A stretch of DNA of 64,000 bases from a virus, in IMG/VR virus record IMGVR_UViG_3300024999_000075, positions 1-64,000 of that record. One strand, 5' to 3'. Shown here piece after piece: positions 15,392 to 24,027 of this stretch. The notes below the pieces were generated by a model. It did not search any database. It saw only the letters and a list, made by a program, of their open reading frames with translations, and had not been told where the DNA came from. How positions within the stretch are numbered: the stretch's first letter is position 1; each line of letters starts with the position of its first letter. The position numbers were made by a program, and so were the translations under genes.

Positions 15392-16864
15392 ATGATGAAT
15401 ATATTCTCGAAATGGTTCCTCAAACCTAAAGCAGCTACGCTACCACCGCTACCCGCCCCCAAAGTTCCGTCCTCTAAGGGTGTAACATACCCATATCTGG
15501 GGAAAACAAAAGGAAGTAAGCTGCCGAATTCAGCGACAAATACTACTAATTTGTCGCTGAATGATTACGTCCGTAATGAAGCTACCATTAATCAGGTAAT
15601 AAAAAAACTTGTACTTACTAGCCCGGACCTCTCGAACACAATAGAGACTAAGCTCCGCACTGCGGTATCAAGTTCATGTACTGTTATAGCTTATGATGAG
15701 GATGGGATTGTTAGTGAAGAAGGTACGAGAGCTGCCAATGCTTTCATAATGCGCTTGAACTACAGTTCACCCGATTACACCCACTACACCTCCACTACAG
15801 ATATTCGATCCCTTGCTACTAGCTGTCTTTTTGATATATTAGTCTATGGGGCTGGAAGTTTAGAGCTGGTTTTAGGTTCAACAAGATTTCCTGCTTTCTT
15901 CAGATCCCTGCCAACGAGACTGATTACATGGGGTGATGCCACGCCAAGGACGTTTCCAATCTATAAAGATCCAGTAAAAGGTGACATTTCTCTTGATTAC
16001 CCCACTATTTTTTACATAGCAAGTCAAGACAATAATGAATCTCCCTATGCTGACAGCCCCCTGACAGCAGCTATACAAGCATGTCTTTTCGATGCTGCCT
16101 TCCTGGATGACTTGCGTAGAGCAGCAACCCGTTCAATATTTCAGCGCCTGCTTGTCACAATTAACAGTGACAAATACATGACTACGCTTCCGTTAGAGGT
16201 GCAGACTAACAAGGATTTGCTGAAAAGTCACATGGATGCTACCATCGCAGCATTAGAAAGCCAGATGGCTAATTTAGATCCTGGGGACTCAATCGTGGTG
16301 TTCGATACACTGACCCCTTCGACAATCCAGGATGCCAACAGATCTGAAGACCGAAGTATCCAAGTGCTGAATGATCTTATTGCTGGGAAGATAGCGTCAG
16401 GTGCCAAGATCCTTCCCGCCATAATCGGCAGAGGAGAATCAAGTAACAGTGCCTCAACAGAGTCAATGTTGTTCTTGAAAGCGATTTCAAGTGTGCAGCA
16501 GGAATGGAACATGCTGTTCTCCAGAGCCTTGACCCTTGCAGTACGCTTGATGGGACATGACGTTAACGTCAGCTACCAGATGGAGGAAGTTAATCTCCGG
16601 CCTTCTCTTGAATTAGAATCCTTTAGATCACAAAAGCAGGCGAGATTACTCGAACTTTTGAGTCATGGCCTCAACGATGACATCTCCACTTGCATCCAGC
16701 TCACAGGTTCCTTACCCCCAAAAGGTTACGTCCCACTCTCAGGAACAGGCTTCTACAAAAAAGCCGCCGACACCTCCACAGGCAACGATTACAGCAATAC
16801 CTCAGTAGACACCACCAGTGGTAAGACAGACTCAACCCAATCCCAGAAGGACCAAAAGAAATGA
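15392..16864 (+). CDS. Portal protein
   Basis: 490 residues, between terminase and the prohead protease, whose start it overlaps by 4 bases. The body resembles portal proteins in length and composition, with a long helical stretch (residues about 260-420, including DLIAGKIASGAKILPAIIGRG) and a low-complexity Ser/Thr/Asp/Lys tail. It would form the dodecameric ring at one capsid vertex. The start has no strong ribosome site; two ATGs are adjacent (15392, 15395). Assignment rests on position and general appearance. Confidence 0.8.
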   Translation: MMNIFSKWFLKPKAATLPPLPAPKVPSSKGVTYPYLGKTKGSKLPNSATNTTNLSLNDYVRNEATINQVIKKLVLTSPDLSNTIETKLRTAVSSSCTVIAYDEDGIVSEEGTRAANAFIMRLNYSSPDYTHYTSTTDIRSLATSCLFDILVYGAGSLELVLGSTRFPAFFRSLPTRLITWGDATPRTFPIYKDPVKGDISLDYPTIFYIASQDNNESPYADSPLTAAIQACLFDAAFLDDLRRAATRSIFQRLLVTINSDKYMTTLPLEVQTNKDLLKSHMDATIAALESQMANLDPGDSIVVFDTLTPSTIQDANRSEDRSIQVLNDLIAGKIASGAKILPAIIGRGESSNSASTESMLFLKAISSVQQEWNMLFSRALTLAVRLMGHDVNVSYQMEEVNLRPSLELESFRSQKQARLLELLSHGLNDDISTCIQLTGSLPPKGYVPLSGTGFYKKAADTSTGNDYSNTSVDTTSGKTDSTQSQKDQKK

Positions 16865-17706
16865 GCGATTACGAGATCTTAGCCATCTCCCCTTCTGCGG
16901 AAGAAAGATACTTTGAAATCCAAGCAAAACTCATGTCCCTGACTCCAGAGATGATAAGTCAGGAGAAAGAGGAAGAACAATCCTACTTACTGGCAATCAA
17001 TGAGGGTGTGGCTGTTATCGACGTTTCAGGAGTCCTGACTAACACCAATTCTTACTGGAACAGATACTTCGGCGCTGTCTCCTACCCGGAAATCAAAGAA
17101 GCCTCCCAACAGGCAGTTGAGCAGGGTGTTGGATGTATTGTTTATCATTATGGTACTCCTGGTGGATCAGTCCGTGGAATGTATGACTGTGCTAATTTTA
17201 TCTCATCCCTCAAAATCTCAACTATATCTTTCACTGGATCTATGATGTGTTCTGCTGGCCTGTTCCTCGGGATACAAAGTAATCACGTATATGCTGATGC
17301 CTTTGCTGAGGTTGGTTCCGTGGGCGTAATTATGAAACTTTATGATAGATCTAAGTATCTCAAGGACTTAGGTATCAAACCAGAACGTTTCCGCTCTGGC
17401 GATCTCAAAGCCTCCGGCGATCCTGACTTTGCCCTGACCGACAAAGAGCGGGAACACATCAAGGAGCAGGTTATGACTTACGCTAGTAAGTTCTATGGCA
17501 TAGTCTCAGATGCTCGTGGGATTCCGCTGCCAGTCATGGAAAAATCTGGAATAACTTCAGGGAGAACCTTCATTGGGGAGCAGGCTTTGAAGGTCAATCT
17601 AGTTGATGGGATGAAATCATTTGATCAGGTAGTCCTAAAAGCTTATGGCTTGGCTAAAAATTACCTTGACAAGAATAGGCAGAGCAGTCTAAGCTATGTG
17701 AAATAA
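16861..17706 (+). CDS. Prohead protease, S49/SppA type
   Basis: 281 residues. AVIDVSGVLT near the N-terminus, YGTPGGSVRGM, then FTGSMMCSAGLFLG with the likely nucleophile Ser131, and RSGDLKASGDP with the likely general base Lys183 match the Ser-Lys dyad of signal peptide peptidase-like phage proteases. It would mature the prohead by cleaving scaffold. Overlaps the portal by 4 bases and precedes the scaffold-like gene. Confidence 0.88.
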   Translation: MSDYEILAISPSAEERYFEIQAKLMSLTPEMISQEKEEEQSYLLAINEGVAVIDVSGVLTNTNSYWNRYFGAVSYPEIKEASQQAVEQGVGCIVYHYGTPGGSVRGMYDCANFISSLKISTISFTGSMMCSAGLFLGIQSNHVYADAFAEVGSVGVIMKLYDRSKYLKDLGIKPERFRSGDLKASGDPDFALTDKEREHIKEQVMTYASKFYGIVSDARGIPLPVMEKSGITSGRTFIGEQALKVNLVDGMKSFDQVVLKAYGLAKNYLDKNRQSSLSYVK

Positions 17707-17729
17707 TTTTAACTTTGGAGTGTTATACT

Positions 17730-18275
17730 ATGAAAAAGAAGATCCTGTCTGAAGCTGCTTTGCAGGCTATGATGGCTACTGGTGATGAGCCCGTAGTACA
17801 GCCTACAGCTGAAGAGTTGGCTGAATTGGAAGCAAAGAAGGCTGAAGCAGATAAACTGGAAGCTGAAGCTGCTGCCAAGAAAGCCGAAAAGAAAGATGAT
17901 TGCGACTGTGATTGTGAGGAAGAGACTGCCAAAGCCATCCTTGAGCTTGAAGCTTCTCAGGCTGTCAACGCTGATCTCACCGCCAAACTCGCTGAAGCTG
18001 AAGCCAAGGCCACCCAGATTGAAGTTGGGGCTGAGGCTCTGAAGACCATTGTTGCCGGTCAGGTTTCTAAGATGCGGATTGGTCTGCGCTTTGCTGCGGT
18101 CGATATGAGTAAGTTCAGTATTGATGCTCTGGTTACTGAGTATGAGAATACTGCTGAAGCCTTCATGAAGGCGCTACCTGTGGGTTCTGTTGTGCCGGAG
18201 CCTAAAGTGGAGAAGCAGTCAGCTATTCAATCAAGCCACGATGCCGGAAGTTTTAAGGCACTGGGTTTCAAATAA
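17730..18275 (+). CDS. Scaffold-like capsid assembly protein
   Basis: 181 residues; ATG 17730 chosen, with GGAG 9 bases before it. Residues about 25-110 are Glu/Ala/Lys-rich coiled coil, interrupted by an acidic Cys cluster DDCDCDCEEE. A Pro/Val-rich linker and a short C-terminal tail follow. Composition, length and position between protease and capsid fit a scaffolding protein. The Cys cluster is unusual for a scaffold and might bind metal. Confidence 0.7.
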   Translation: MKKKILSEAALQAMMATGDEPVVQPTAEELAELEAKKAEADKLEAEAAAKKAEKKDDCDCDCEEETAKAILELEASQAVNADLTAKLAEAEAKATQIEVGAEALKTIVAGQVSKMRIGLRFAAVDMSKFSIDALVTEYENTAEAFMKALPVGSVVPEPKVEKQSAIQSSHDAGSFKALGFK

Positions 18276-18328
18276 AATCAAAGGGCCAAAGGAACCCATT
18301 CCAGTAACTCTGGATAAACCTTAATACT

Positions 18329-18754
18329 ATGGCAAAATTTACTTGCTCTGTGAACGTAGGCGAGAACGTCTACAGAACTTACAAGATGGCTGCTGGAATT
18401 TTAGATGGGGATATCGGAAAGCCGGTAACATACCCTGCGGCCACTGATGTTGTTGCCCTTGCTGCTGACGGGGAACAGATTTACGGTTTTATTGCAGCCG
18501 TGGAATCAGCCACAGCTGATGGCCTTAAGCTTGTTTCTATTCTTGTTTCTGGTCGTGCGTGGGTTATTTTGAGTGGTGCATCTGCTGTTGGAACTTTGGT
18601 AGAAGCTGCTGCTAATACGGCTGCTGGCACTGCTAAGGCTGGAGCCTTCGGTCTTGTATCTACTCACACCCTCATTGCTGGAACCATGAAGCAATGGATG
18701 GTTATCTCTGGAACTGGTGCGGATACTGCCACGGTTCTCATTGAAAGTTTATAA
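18329..18754 (+). CDS. Probable head decoration (cement) protein
   Basis: 141 residues, small, Ala/Gly/Val-rich and beta-type, directly before the major capsid gene, as lambda gpD is. It would stabilise the expanded shell. No specific motif; the call rests on size, composition and position. Confidence 0.6.
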   Translation: MAKFTCSVNVGENVYRTYKMAAGILDGDIGKPVTYPAATDVVALAADGEQIYGFIAAVESATADGLKLVSILVSGRAWVILSGASAVGTLVEAAANTAAGTAKAGAFGLVSTHTLIAGTMKQWMVISGTGADTATVLIESL

Positions 18755-18773
18755 TTAAGGAGAACTAAATAAA

Positions 18774-19964
18774 ATGGCTAAGTTTATAGATGCTAACGGA
18801 AATCCTCAGGACGTCCCGTTGAATGGTATGGCTCTCTACAAAGAAGCCATGGCCAAGAAGATTACTGTTCGACAGCTGATCAACAGCAAATGCCCTACCG
18901 CCGCTGGTGGACCTGATGCGTTCCAGCAGATGTGTATAGAAGCAGGTCTGCGGTTTAAAGCAGACGATGCTAATGGCGTACCGGCTACTAGTCTTCTGGA
19001 AATGTTTGAAGGTCCAAATGCTAGTTCCTTTACCCAGTCTGACGCCATCCCGACGAGCCGCTTGCTTTTTCCCGCAGCTTTGATGGAAGTGATCGAAGAT
19101 GCTCTCCAGTCAAAAGAAGATGTGGCTACCGGAGCCTTTGAGTCATTAGTTGGCTATAAAGCTACTGTTGCGAGTAATCGTATCGAGCAGCCGGTCATTT
19201 CTTACGGCGCTACTAAAGGTCCAGAGGATTCTCAGTTCCAGCATGTTAGTCAGAATACTCGCCCTCCGATTCTTCTTTCATTGCAAAGCTCCGATATTTC
19301 ACGTAAAATTCCCACTACCGCAATTGGTATGGAAATCAGCCGTGAAGCATTGCAGGCAAATAACCTGGACTTCGTGGCATTAACATTAAGCCGTTTCCTC
19401 CGAATCGCTAATTACAACGAGTGGGTTACGCAGATTACTGCGTTACTCTCTGGGGATGCAGATGCGGCTACCACTACTATGTCTGATGGTACTGCGGCAT
19501 TGGCTCAGGTAAAAGCCTCTGCTTATGATGCTACCATCGTTGCTAATGGAGTTCTGAGTCAGAAGGCATGGCTCAAATTCCTGTATGCCAATTCTATGAA
19601 GATGACTAAGACACATCTCGTATGCGACTTCGACGCTGCTCTTGCCATTGACAATAGACTTGACCGTCCCACCAATATGCATAACAATTCCATGGATCGC
19701 TTGGATGTGCCTTTTTCTGTTTCTTATCCGGCGTTTAACTCTAATATCTCAATGATAGTGATGCCCACAGGTACCTTCGCGGCAAACACAATTATGGCTC
19801 TTGAGCAGCCTACGGCTATTTCCAAGATTACCTCATCTACTGCCAGTTATTCAGCAATTGAGGAGATTATAATGAAGAAATCGACGGAAATTCGCCTGGA
19901 TAGGGGCTTCATTACCTATCGGAACTACTCAGACTCATTCGGTGTACTCTCACTTATTGCCTAA
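18774..19964 (+). CDS. Major capsid protein
   Basis: 396 residues with a strong AAGGAG site. Position after protease, scaffold and decoration genes, the length, and the domain feel (N-terminal helix-rich arm, then beta-rich core with SYGATKGPEDSQF and VPFSVSYPAFNSN) fit an HK97-fold capsid protein. A bidirectional terminator follows at once, which often insulates high capsid expression. Confidence 0.82.
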   Translation: MAKFIDANGNPQDVPLNGMALYKEAMAKKITVRQLINSKCPTAAGGPDAFQQMCIEAGLRFKADDANGVPATSLLEMFEGPNASSFTQSDAIPTSRLLFPAALMEVIEDALQSKEDVATGAFESLVGYKATVASNRIEQPVISYGATKGPEDSQFQHVSQNTRPPILLSLQSSDISRKIPTTAIGMEISREALQANNLDFVALTLSRFLRIANYNEWVTQITALLSGDADAATTTMSDGTAALAQVKASAYDATIVANGVLSQKAWLKFLYANSMKMTKTHLVCDFDAALAIDNRLDRPTNMHNNSMDRLDVPFSVSYPAFNSNISMIVMPTGTFAANTIMALEQPTAISKITSSTASYSAIEEIIMKKSTEIRLDRGFITYRNYSDSFGVLSLIA

Positions 19965-19969
19965 TCAAT

Positions 19970-20009
19970 AAGAAAAGCCCTACCAGATTGCTCTGGTGGG
20001 GCTTTTCTT
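19970..20009. terminator. Bidirectional terminator after the capsid gene
   Basis: Stem AAGAAAAGCCCTACCAGA / TCTGGTGGGGCTTTTCTT with a short loop and A/T runs on both sides. It ends capsid transcription rightward and the nuclease unit leftward. Confidence 0.9.
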
Positions 20010-20012
20010 ATT

Positions 20013-20567
20013 TCAACACAACTCTAGAAACTTATCATATCTGATTAAAGGGTGTACCTTAGTTTCTCCAATCCTTTCAGCGTGTCGATCAAGTGTAGTC
20101 ATTATATCATCTTTGTAAGGCCAGAACTTCCTGTATATTTCCAGAGAAAATCTTAATAAACCAGTCTGACAGAAACTTGCTGGGAATACACAAGTGTCTA
20201 ATATAAACCCTTGAGGATAGTCGCTCATCTCCAAGCCTTCCGAGCGTATGGCACCAGCGGGCTCAAATACTGCGCTGAACAAACAATCATCTATTTGTAG
20301 AAAATAAGGTACAGTTATGAATTCATAACCATTATTAGAACATACGTCAGCTATGTCTAGGTCTCTATAAGTGGTGCTAACATTGGTGTAGTGTCCAGGA
20401 CCATCATATTCTACAACTACCATGTAATGATCATTTCTATAATCTGGACGAAGCTTGCTCCCTGAACTAGGAATGATTTTGTTATACACCCACTCACCTT
20501 TAGGAAATACCAGCTTGAGGAAATCTCCCAGCTTCTCTTCTGTTAAGTACCCATCGTATATTTTCAT
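20013..20567 (-). CDS. PD-(D/E)XK-type nuclease, putative homing endonuclease
   Basis: 184 residues. KLRPDYRN followed by VVVEYDGPGHY and later GYEFITVPYF resembles the Vsr/DUF559-like nuclease core (Asp from RPDY, Glu from VEYDG). It stands on the opposite strand between capsid and connector genes, the usual setting of a homing endonuclease. Its start overlaps the stop of a ribbon-helix-helix gene (ATGA), so the two are translated together from one leftward mRNA. Confidence 0.65.
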   Translation of the reverse strand: MKIYDGYLTEEKLGDFLKLVFPKGEWVYNKIIPSSGSKLRPDYRNDHYMVVVEYDGPGHYTNVSTTYRDLDIADVCSNNGYEFITVPYFLQIDDCLFSAVFEPAGAIRSEGLEMSDYPQGFILDTCVFPASFCQTGLLRFSLEIYRKFWPYKDDIMTTLDRHAERIGETKVHPLIRYDKFLELC

Positions 20568-20737
20568 TTGTTCTCTCCTTTAGTAGATCCCATCCTCTCC
20601 AACATCTCTGTCAATGCTCTTCGAACCAAATCCGAAGTAGTATAACCCTTCTCCAAAGCCAATTTCTCTATTCTCTCCCAAACAGCATCCGACAACCATA
20701 CAGTGTGTTTTCTTAAATCACTTTTTCTTCTTGGCAT
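20564..20737 (-). CDS. Ribbon-helix-helix protein paired with the nuclease
   Basis: 57 residues from ATG 20737, AAGGAGG upstream. Sequence begins MPRRKSDLRKHTVWLSDAVW and continues with an Arc/CopG-like pattern (strand, helix, Gly turn, helix ending TSDLVRRALTEMLERM). It overlaps the nuclease by 4 bases. Likely a DNA-binding partner or autoregulator of the nuclease. Confidence 0.75.
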   Translation of the reverse strand: MPRRKSDLRKHTVWLSDAVWERIEKLALEKGYTTSDLVRRALTEMLERMGSTKGENK

Positions 20738-20801
20738 ATATAACCTCCTTTAGGTATTTACACTACCTTACACCTCACAGCCACACTCTGCAACTATAAA
20801 C

Positions 20802-20830
20802 TTGCACTACGCAGCAAAAAATACTATCAT
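20802..20830 (+). promoter_or_regulatory. Sigma70-like promoter for connector and tail genes
   Basis: TTGCAC, 17 bases, TATCAT. It lies after the capsid terminator and 36 bases before the 20866 gene, so it can restart rightward transcription past the nuclease insertion. Confidence 0.55.
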
Positions 20831-20865
20831 GTCAGCAACACTTTAATATAAAAGGAGACTACATA

Positions 20866-21126
20866 ATGGCAAGGCCAAAAAAACTCAACCACCCTCCGAC
20901 TACCAACGCTGAAGCTCTGAAGGAAGTCACCATACCCGAAATTGTAGAGGAACCAATTGTTGAAGAAATTATAAAGCCTGATAAGAAGCTCTACCGCTCA
21001 ATAAGATTTAATATGTATCATCCGTTTCAATTTCGCCACCTTACCACTGACGCCGCAACTGAACTCTTCATGGATGGTTGGCTTGAATCACAGATCAACG
21101 CAGGTCTGGTAGAAGAATGGCAATAA
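20866..21126 (+). CDS. Hypothetical head protein with duplicated C-terminal end
   Basis: 86 residues, ATG 20866 after AAAGGAG. Pro/Glu-rich middle (EIVEEPIVEEIIKPDKK), then TELFMDGWLESQINAGLVEEWQ. The DNA for that last block is repeated, with few changes, at 21643-21712. It lies among head genes; role unknown. Confidence 0.65.
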   Translation: MARPKKLNHPPTTNAEALKEVTIPEIVEEPIVEEIIKPDKKLYRSIRFNMYHPFQFRHLTTDAATELFMDGWLESQINAGLVEEWQ

Positions 21127-21163
21127 CCAAAGTAATAAAACATTTCAAACGAGGTAAACAACG

Positions 21164-21601
21164 ATGAGATTTAATTGGCCTGGAGCATTAAAAGCAGCAC
21201 TCGAAGCATGTACCATGATAGCGTCCTCTATCACCAGCGCAACTACCGTCAGATCAATAGGAGCCATCGGCTACGAGACTGGCGCTGGAGGGGCAGTAAC
21301 CCAAGGAACTGATAAGACCACAGCCGTTACCCTTAATAAGTTGTGTGGAACCATTACCATGCACGCTGAGTCTTTAGCTGCCGGGGCTGAGACTGGTTTC
21401 ACGCTCACCAACTCAACCATAGCGGCTACAGATGTAGTCGTGGTTTGTATCAAGGGTGTAGGTACAGTAAGCTCTTATCAGATTTCCGTGGACGGGGTAG
21501 CCACGGGATCTTGCCATATTACCTTGGCGAATCTGTCAGCGGGTGCTTTAGCGGAGGCTATTACTGTGAACTTTGTGGTTATCAAAGGTGTTGCTGCTTA
21601 A
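21164..21601 (+). CDS. Beta-rich virion protein (TLCGTITM family)
   Basis: 145 residues. GGAVTQGTDKTTAVTLNKLCGTITM...TLTNSTIAATDVVVV is a pattern I recall from many phages and prophages, often near head or fibre genes, and thought to be a small beta-sandwich decoration or fibre domain. The gene is bracketed by the two copies of the TELFMDGWLES block, as if it arrived with a duplication. Confidence 0.7.
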   Translation: MRFNWPGALKAALEACTMIASSITSATTVRSIGAIGYETGAGGAVTQGTDKTTAVTLNKLCGTITMHAESLAAGAETGFTLTNSTIAATDVVVVCIKGVGTVSSYQISVDGVATGSCHITLANLSAGALAEAITVNFVVIKGVAA

Positions 21602-21604
21602 ACC

Positions 21605-21715
21605 AAATGAAGGAGACTCTGATGATAATTTTACCAACTCGCCAACTGAACTCTTCATGGACGGCTGGCTTGAATCACAAATTAACGCTGGTCTGGTAAA
21701 AGAATGGCAATCGTA
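21605..21715 (+). pseudogene. Duplicated C-terminal remnant of the 20866 gene
   Basis: In the frame just ahead of the connector gene the DNA encodes SPTELFMDGWLESQINAGLV and KEWQS then stop, nearly identical to the end of the 20866-21126 protein, but with no ATG or ribosome site in that frame (a TTG near 21593 is possible). The ATG of the next gene lies inside the last codons, which is probably the ancestral gene junction. Confidence 0.6.
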
Positions 21716-22207
21716 GATTATACTAGCTATGATGAGGTGAGAACCACCTGTGGCGTTTCCGAAAAGGAACTTCCAGATGCTGAACTTGCTCTGGAGATCT
21801 ACGATAACGTCCTCGGTCTCGCTCTGGCTGAAGTAACCCTTCCGACCGAGGAGCCTGGACCTGGACCTCTTGACACCCGGTACATAGCTATCAAAGCTAT
21901 TCCTGTTGGAACCAGGACCGCGATACAACAGAAGCTTTACAATTTAACAAGGATGTTCGCTACTTACACTGTCGCTTTCGAAGTAGCAACCAGCCTCTCA
22001 CTCAAGGCACCCAAAAGCATTGGAGATGGCAAAGCAACCTTAGTACGCTTCTCCCCGGAAGCAACTTTCCAGGATGTCATTGAAGCGATAACCAAGAAGC
22101 TGGACGAAGTACGCTACCGCATAGAGAACATCAATGCCTCAGCTGTAGTGTCCTTGCCTTTGATGGCAGCAGTGAAACCTGCTATTGATCCTGTGACTGG
22201 CGTATGA
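21704..22207 (+). CDS. Probable head-tail connector (adaptor)
   Basis: 167 residues starting MAIVDYTSYDEVRTTCGVS, an N-terminal pattern common in gp6-like adaptor proteins, followed by helices. Position first in the connector row (adaptor, stopper, gp10-like, terminator) supports the role of bridging portal and tail. Overlaps the next gene by 4 bases. Confidence 0.65.
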   Translation: MAIVDYTSYDEVRTTCGVSEKELPDAELALEIYDNVLGLALAEVTLPTEEPGPGPLDTRYIAIKAIPVGTRTAIQQKLYNLTRMFATYTVAFEVATSLSLKAPKSIGDGKATLVRFSPEATFQDVIEAITKKLDEVRYRIENINASAVVSLPLMAAVKPAIDPVTGV

Positions 22208-23043
22208 TGACCCTTACTCAAGCCTCCCGCTTTTTCGATGAGTCACTCTTCACCGATTCATATGGGAGTGCTACGTTCTATGGCCAGATCTTACCCTTTG
22301 CTGACAACACCAGATCAGCGTCTTCCGCTACCCGTAGGGTTTTGGATGTAGCTCCCTCGGTCTCCATTCCATCTAAGCGAACAGTAACGGAGAGTGCCTC
22401 CAGTAATAAGTACATCATCTCCTACAAGGCTTCCGACTTCTTCCAAGGCGATGAGATCAGGGCTAAATACCCCGTCCTGCCGGTATCGACCCAGTATAAT
22501 ATCAGGAGTATTGATCAGAGCCTGGCAAGTTCTGGTGGCGTTACTGATGCCTATATGAGCCCTTCGTACATCAGAAGGAATATCCTGGAAGACAATTCTG
22601 ATTATCTTGGTAGTTATGAGATTCACTTCAGCTCTTATTACACCATCACCCAAGGCCAAATAATCCATGGTGGCGGAAAGTATTATAGAGCAAGGGAAAA
22701 TTCCAGGATTGACGATATCGGTTTTGGTGCGGTCGAAGCAGCCGAATTACAAGACCCAATACAAACCTACATCTTTCAAGGTCAAGGGGATACTTATGAT
22801 CCTGCAACTGACTCTTATAATACTCCTGCTGCTATTACTGGAGTTGTCTGCTTAGTTGAGCACGTCACTATGGACTTTCAGCATGAGGCCATGGGGTATG
22901 TTGAGATGGAGCATGGAGATAAGTCTATTTCCTTCTTAAAATCGGTCGTTACTGCGGTGAAAGTAGGAGATAAGATTGGGAAATATCGTATTGAGTCGGT
23001 GATGGATCACTCCACTTTCTGGACTGTTCAGGGTAGGGTATGA
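22204..23043 (+). CDS. Probable head-closure (stopper) protein
   Basis: 279 residues, coupled by 4-base overlaps on both sides. Beta-rich with TITQGQIIHGGGKYYRARE, a segment common in phage structural proteins, and a C-terminal DKIGKYRIESV block. Longer than most stoppers. Role inferred from its place between adaptor and HK97-gp10-like genes. Confidence 0.5.
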   Translation: MMTLTQASRFFDESLFTDSYGSATFYGQILPFADNTRSASSATRRVLDVAPSVSIPSKRTVTESASSNKYIISYKASDFFQGDEIRAKYPVLPVSTQYNIRSIDQSLASSGGVTDAYMSPSYIRRNILEDNSDYLGSYEIHFSSYYTITQGQIIHGGGKYYRARENSRIDDIGFGAVEAAELQDPIQTYIFQGQGDTYDPATDSYNTPAAITGVVCLVEHVTMDFQHEAMGYVEMEHGDKSISFLKSVVTAVKVGDKIGKYRIESVMDHSTFWTVQGRV

Positions 23044-23606
23044 AGTTTTCTATAAAGATTGGCGGTGTAGATGTCTCAGCTAAGGGCAGCTCCAAGGCTG
23101 CTTTCAAGGAAGCTGAAAACGTCAGAAAGGAAACTGCTGAGTGTATTGCTGGAATGGTGGCTGAGACCTTTGAGCAGATCCTTTTTAACGCACCTCAGTA
23201 TACTGGCAACTTTGTCGCTAATATGGCTGTTCGGTCAGGACTCTCAGCTGGAGCTAAGGGTGGGGAAGAATATTTCTCTCATGTTTGGCCTATAGTTCCT
23301 CCTCAGGAGGTTTTTGAACGAGGCAAGATGCCAGCTATTGAAGCAGCTTTATCTGCTAATAAAAACATCGTCAAGAACCTTACTTCCCATATCGTCAAGC
23401 AGAGCGGCTGGATATCTGGTGTGACCATCTACAATCGCCTCAGTGACGCTGAGATTGTCGAGAACCTTAATGCTATGCGCCTAAGAGATCCTAACGTTCC
23501 CGGTGCCCACCCAATGGCTAGGGGGGCTGCTTGGTTGGAGGCCATTGCCGGAAAGAAGATTGTTTACGGCTCACCTGAATTCCATGCTTATAGGATGAAA
23601 AGATGA
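23040..23606 (+). CDS. HK97 gp10-like tail completion protein
   Basis: 188 residues. The N-terminal half with a long amphipathic helix followed by NAPQYTGNFVANM (the usual A-P-x-x-T-G-x-L signature) fits the gp10 family. Coupled to both neighbours by 4-base overlaps. It is expected at the head-tail joint. Confidence 0.72.
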   Translation: MKFSIKIGGVDVSAKGSSKAAFKEAENVRKETAECIAGMVAETFEQILFNAPQYTGNFVANMAVRSGLSAGAKGGEEYFSHVWPIVPPQEVFERGKMPAIEAALSANKNIVKNLTSHIVKQSGWISGVTIYNRLSDAEIVENLNAMRLRDPNVPGAHPMARGAAWLEAIAGKKIVYGSPEFHAYRMKR

Positions 23607-24016
23607 ACCCCTACGAAACCACCAGGGCTAAGCTTGCTGCTTTAGTCAAGACCTTCCACGATACTTACTATCCAACGATGGAAGTCAACTATCCAAAGAA
23701 CTGGCGCACCGACATTGAGGCTTCAGTGAATCCCTTCGTTGGGGTGGAGATTACTTGGAGTTCTCGGACGATGGGCTTGAATCCCAGGAAAGATCTGGAA
23801 GTCTCAGGAGCTTTGGTGTTAAATCATTACGCTCGGGCGGGGAAAGGTGAGAAGATTTTCACCGACTATACGGATGCACTGTATAGTTTCATAGGTTACA
23901 AGAATTTAAGTGGCATTAACTTTTACAGTGTGATACCATATAGCAACACAGGAAAGCCTGGATTTGACGGAGTTATGAATTATGTCAAGTTTGATACGGA
24001 TTACTTTAATATTTAA
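23603..24016 (+). CDS. Probable tail terminator protein
   Basis: 137 residues with FVGVEITWSS...RKDLEVSGALVLNHYARAGKG; size, mixed alpha/beta pattern and position right before the tail tube gene match tail terminators (lambda gpU-like). Confidence 0.65.
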   Translation: MNPYETTRAKLAALVKTFHDTYYPTMEVNYPKNWRTDIEASVNPFVGVEITWSSRTMGLNPRKDLEVSGALVLNHYARAGKGEKIFTDYTDALYSFIGYKNLSGINFYSVIPYSNTGKPGFDGVMNYVKFDTDYFNI

Positions 24017-24027
24017 GGAGTTTAGCT

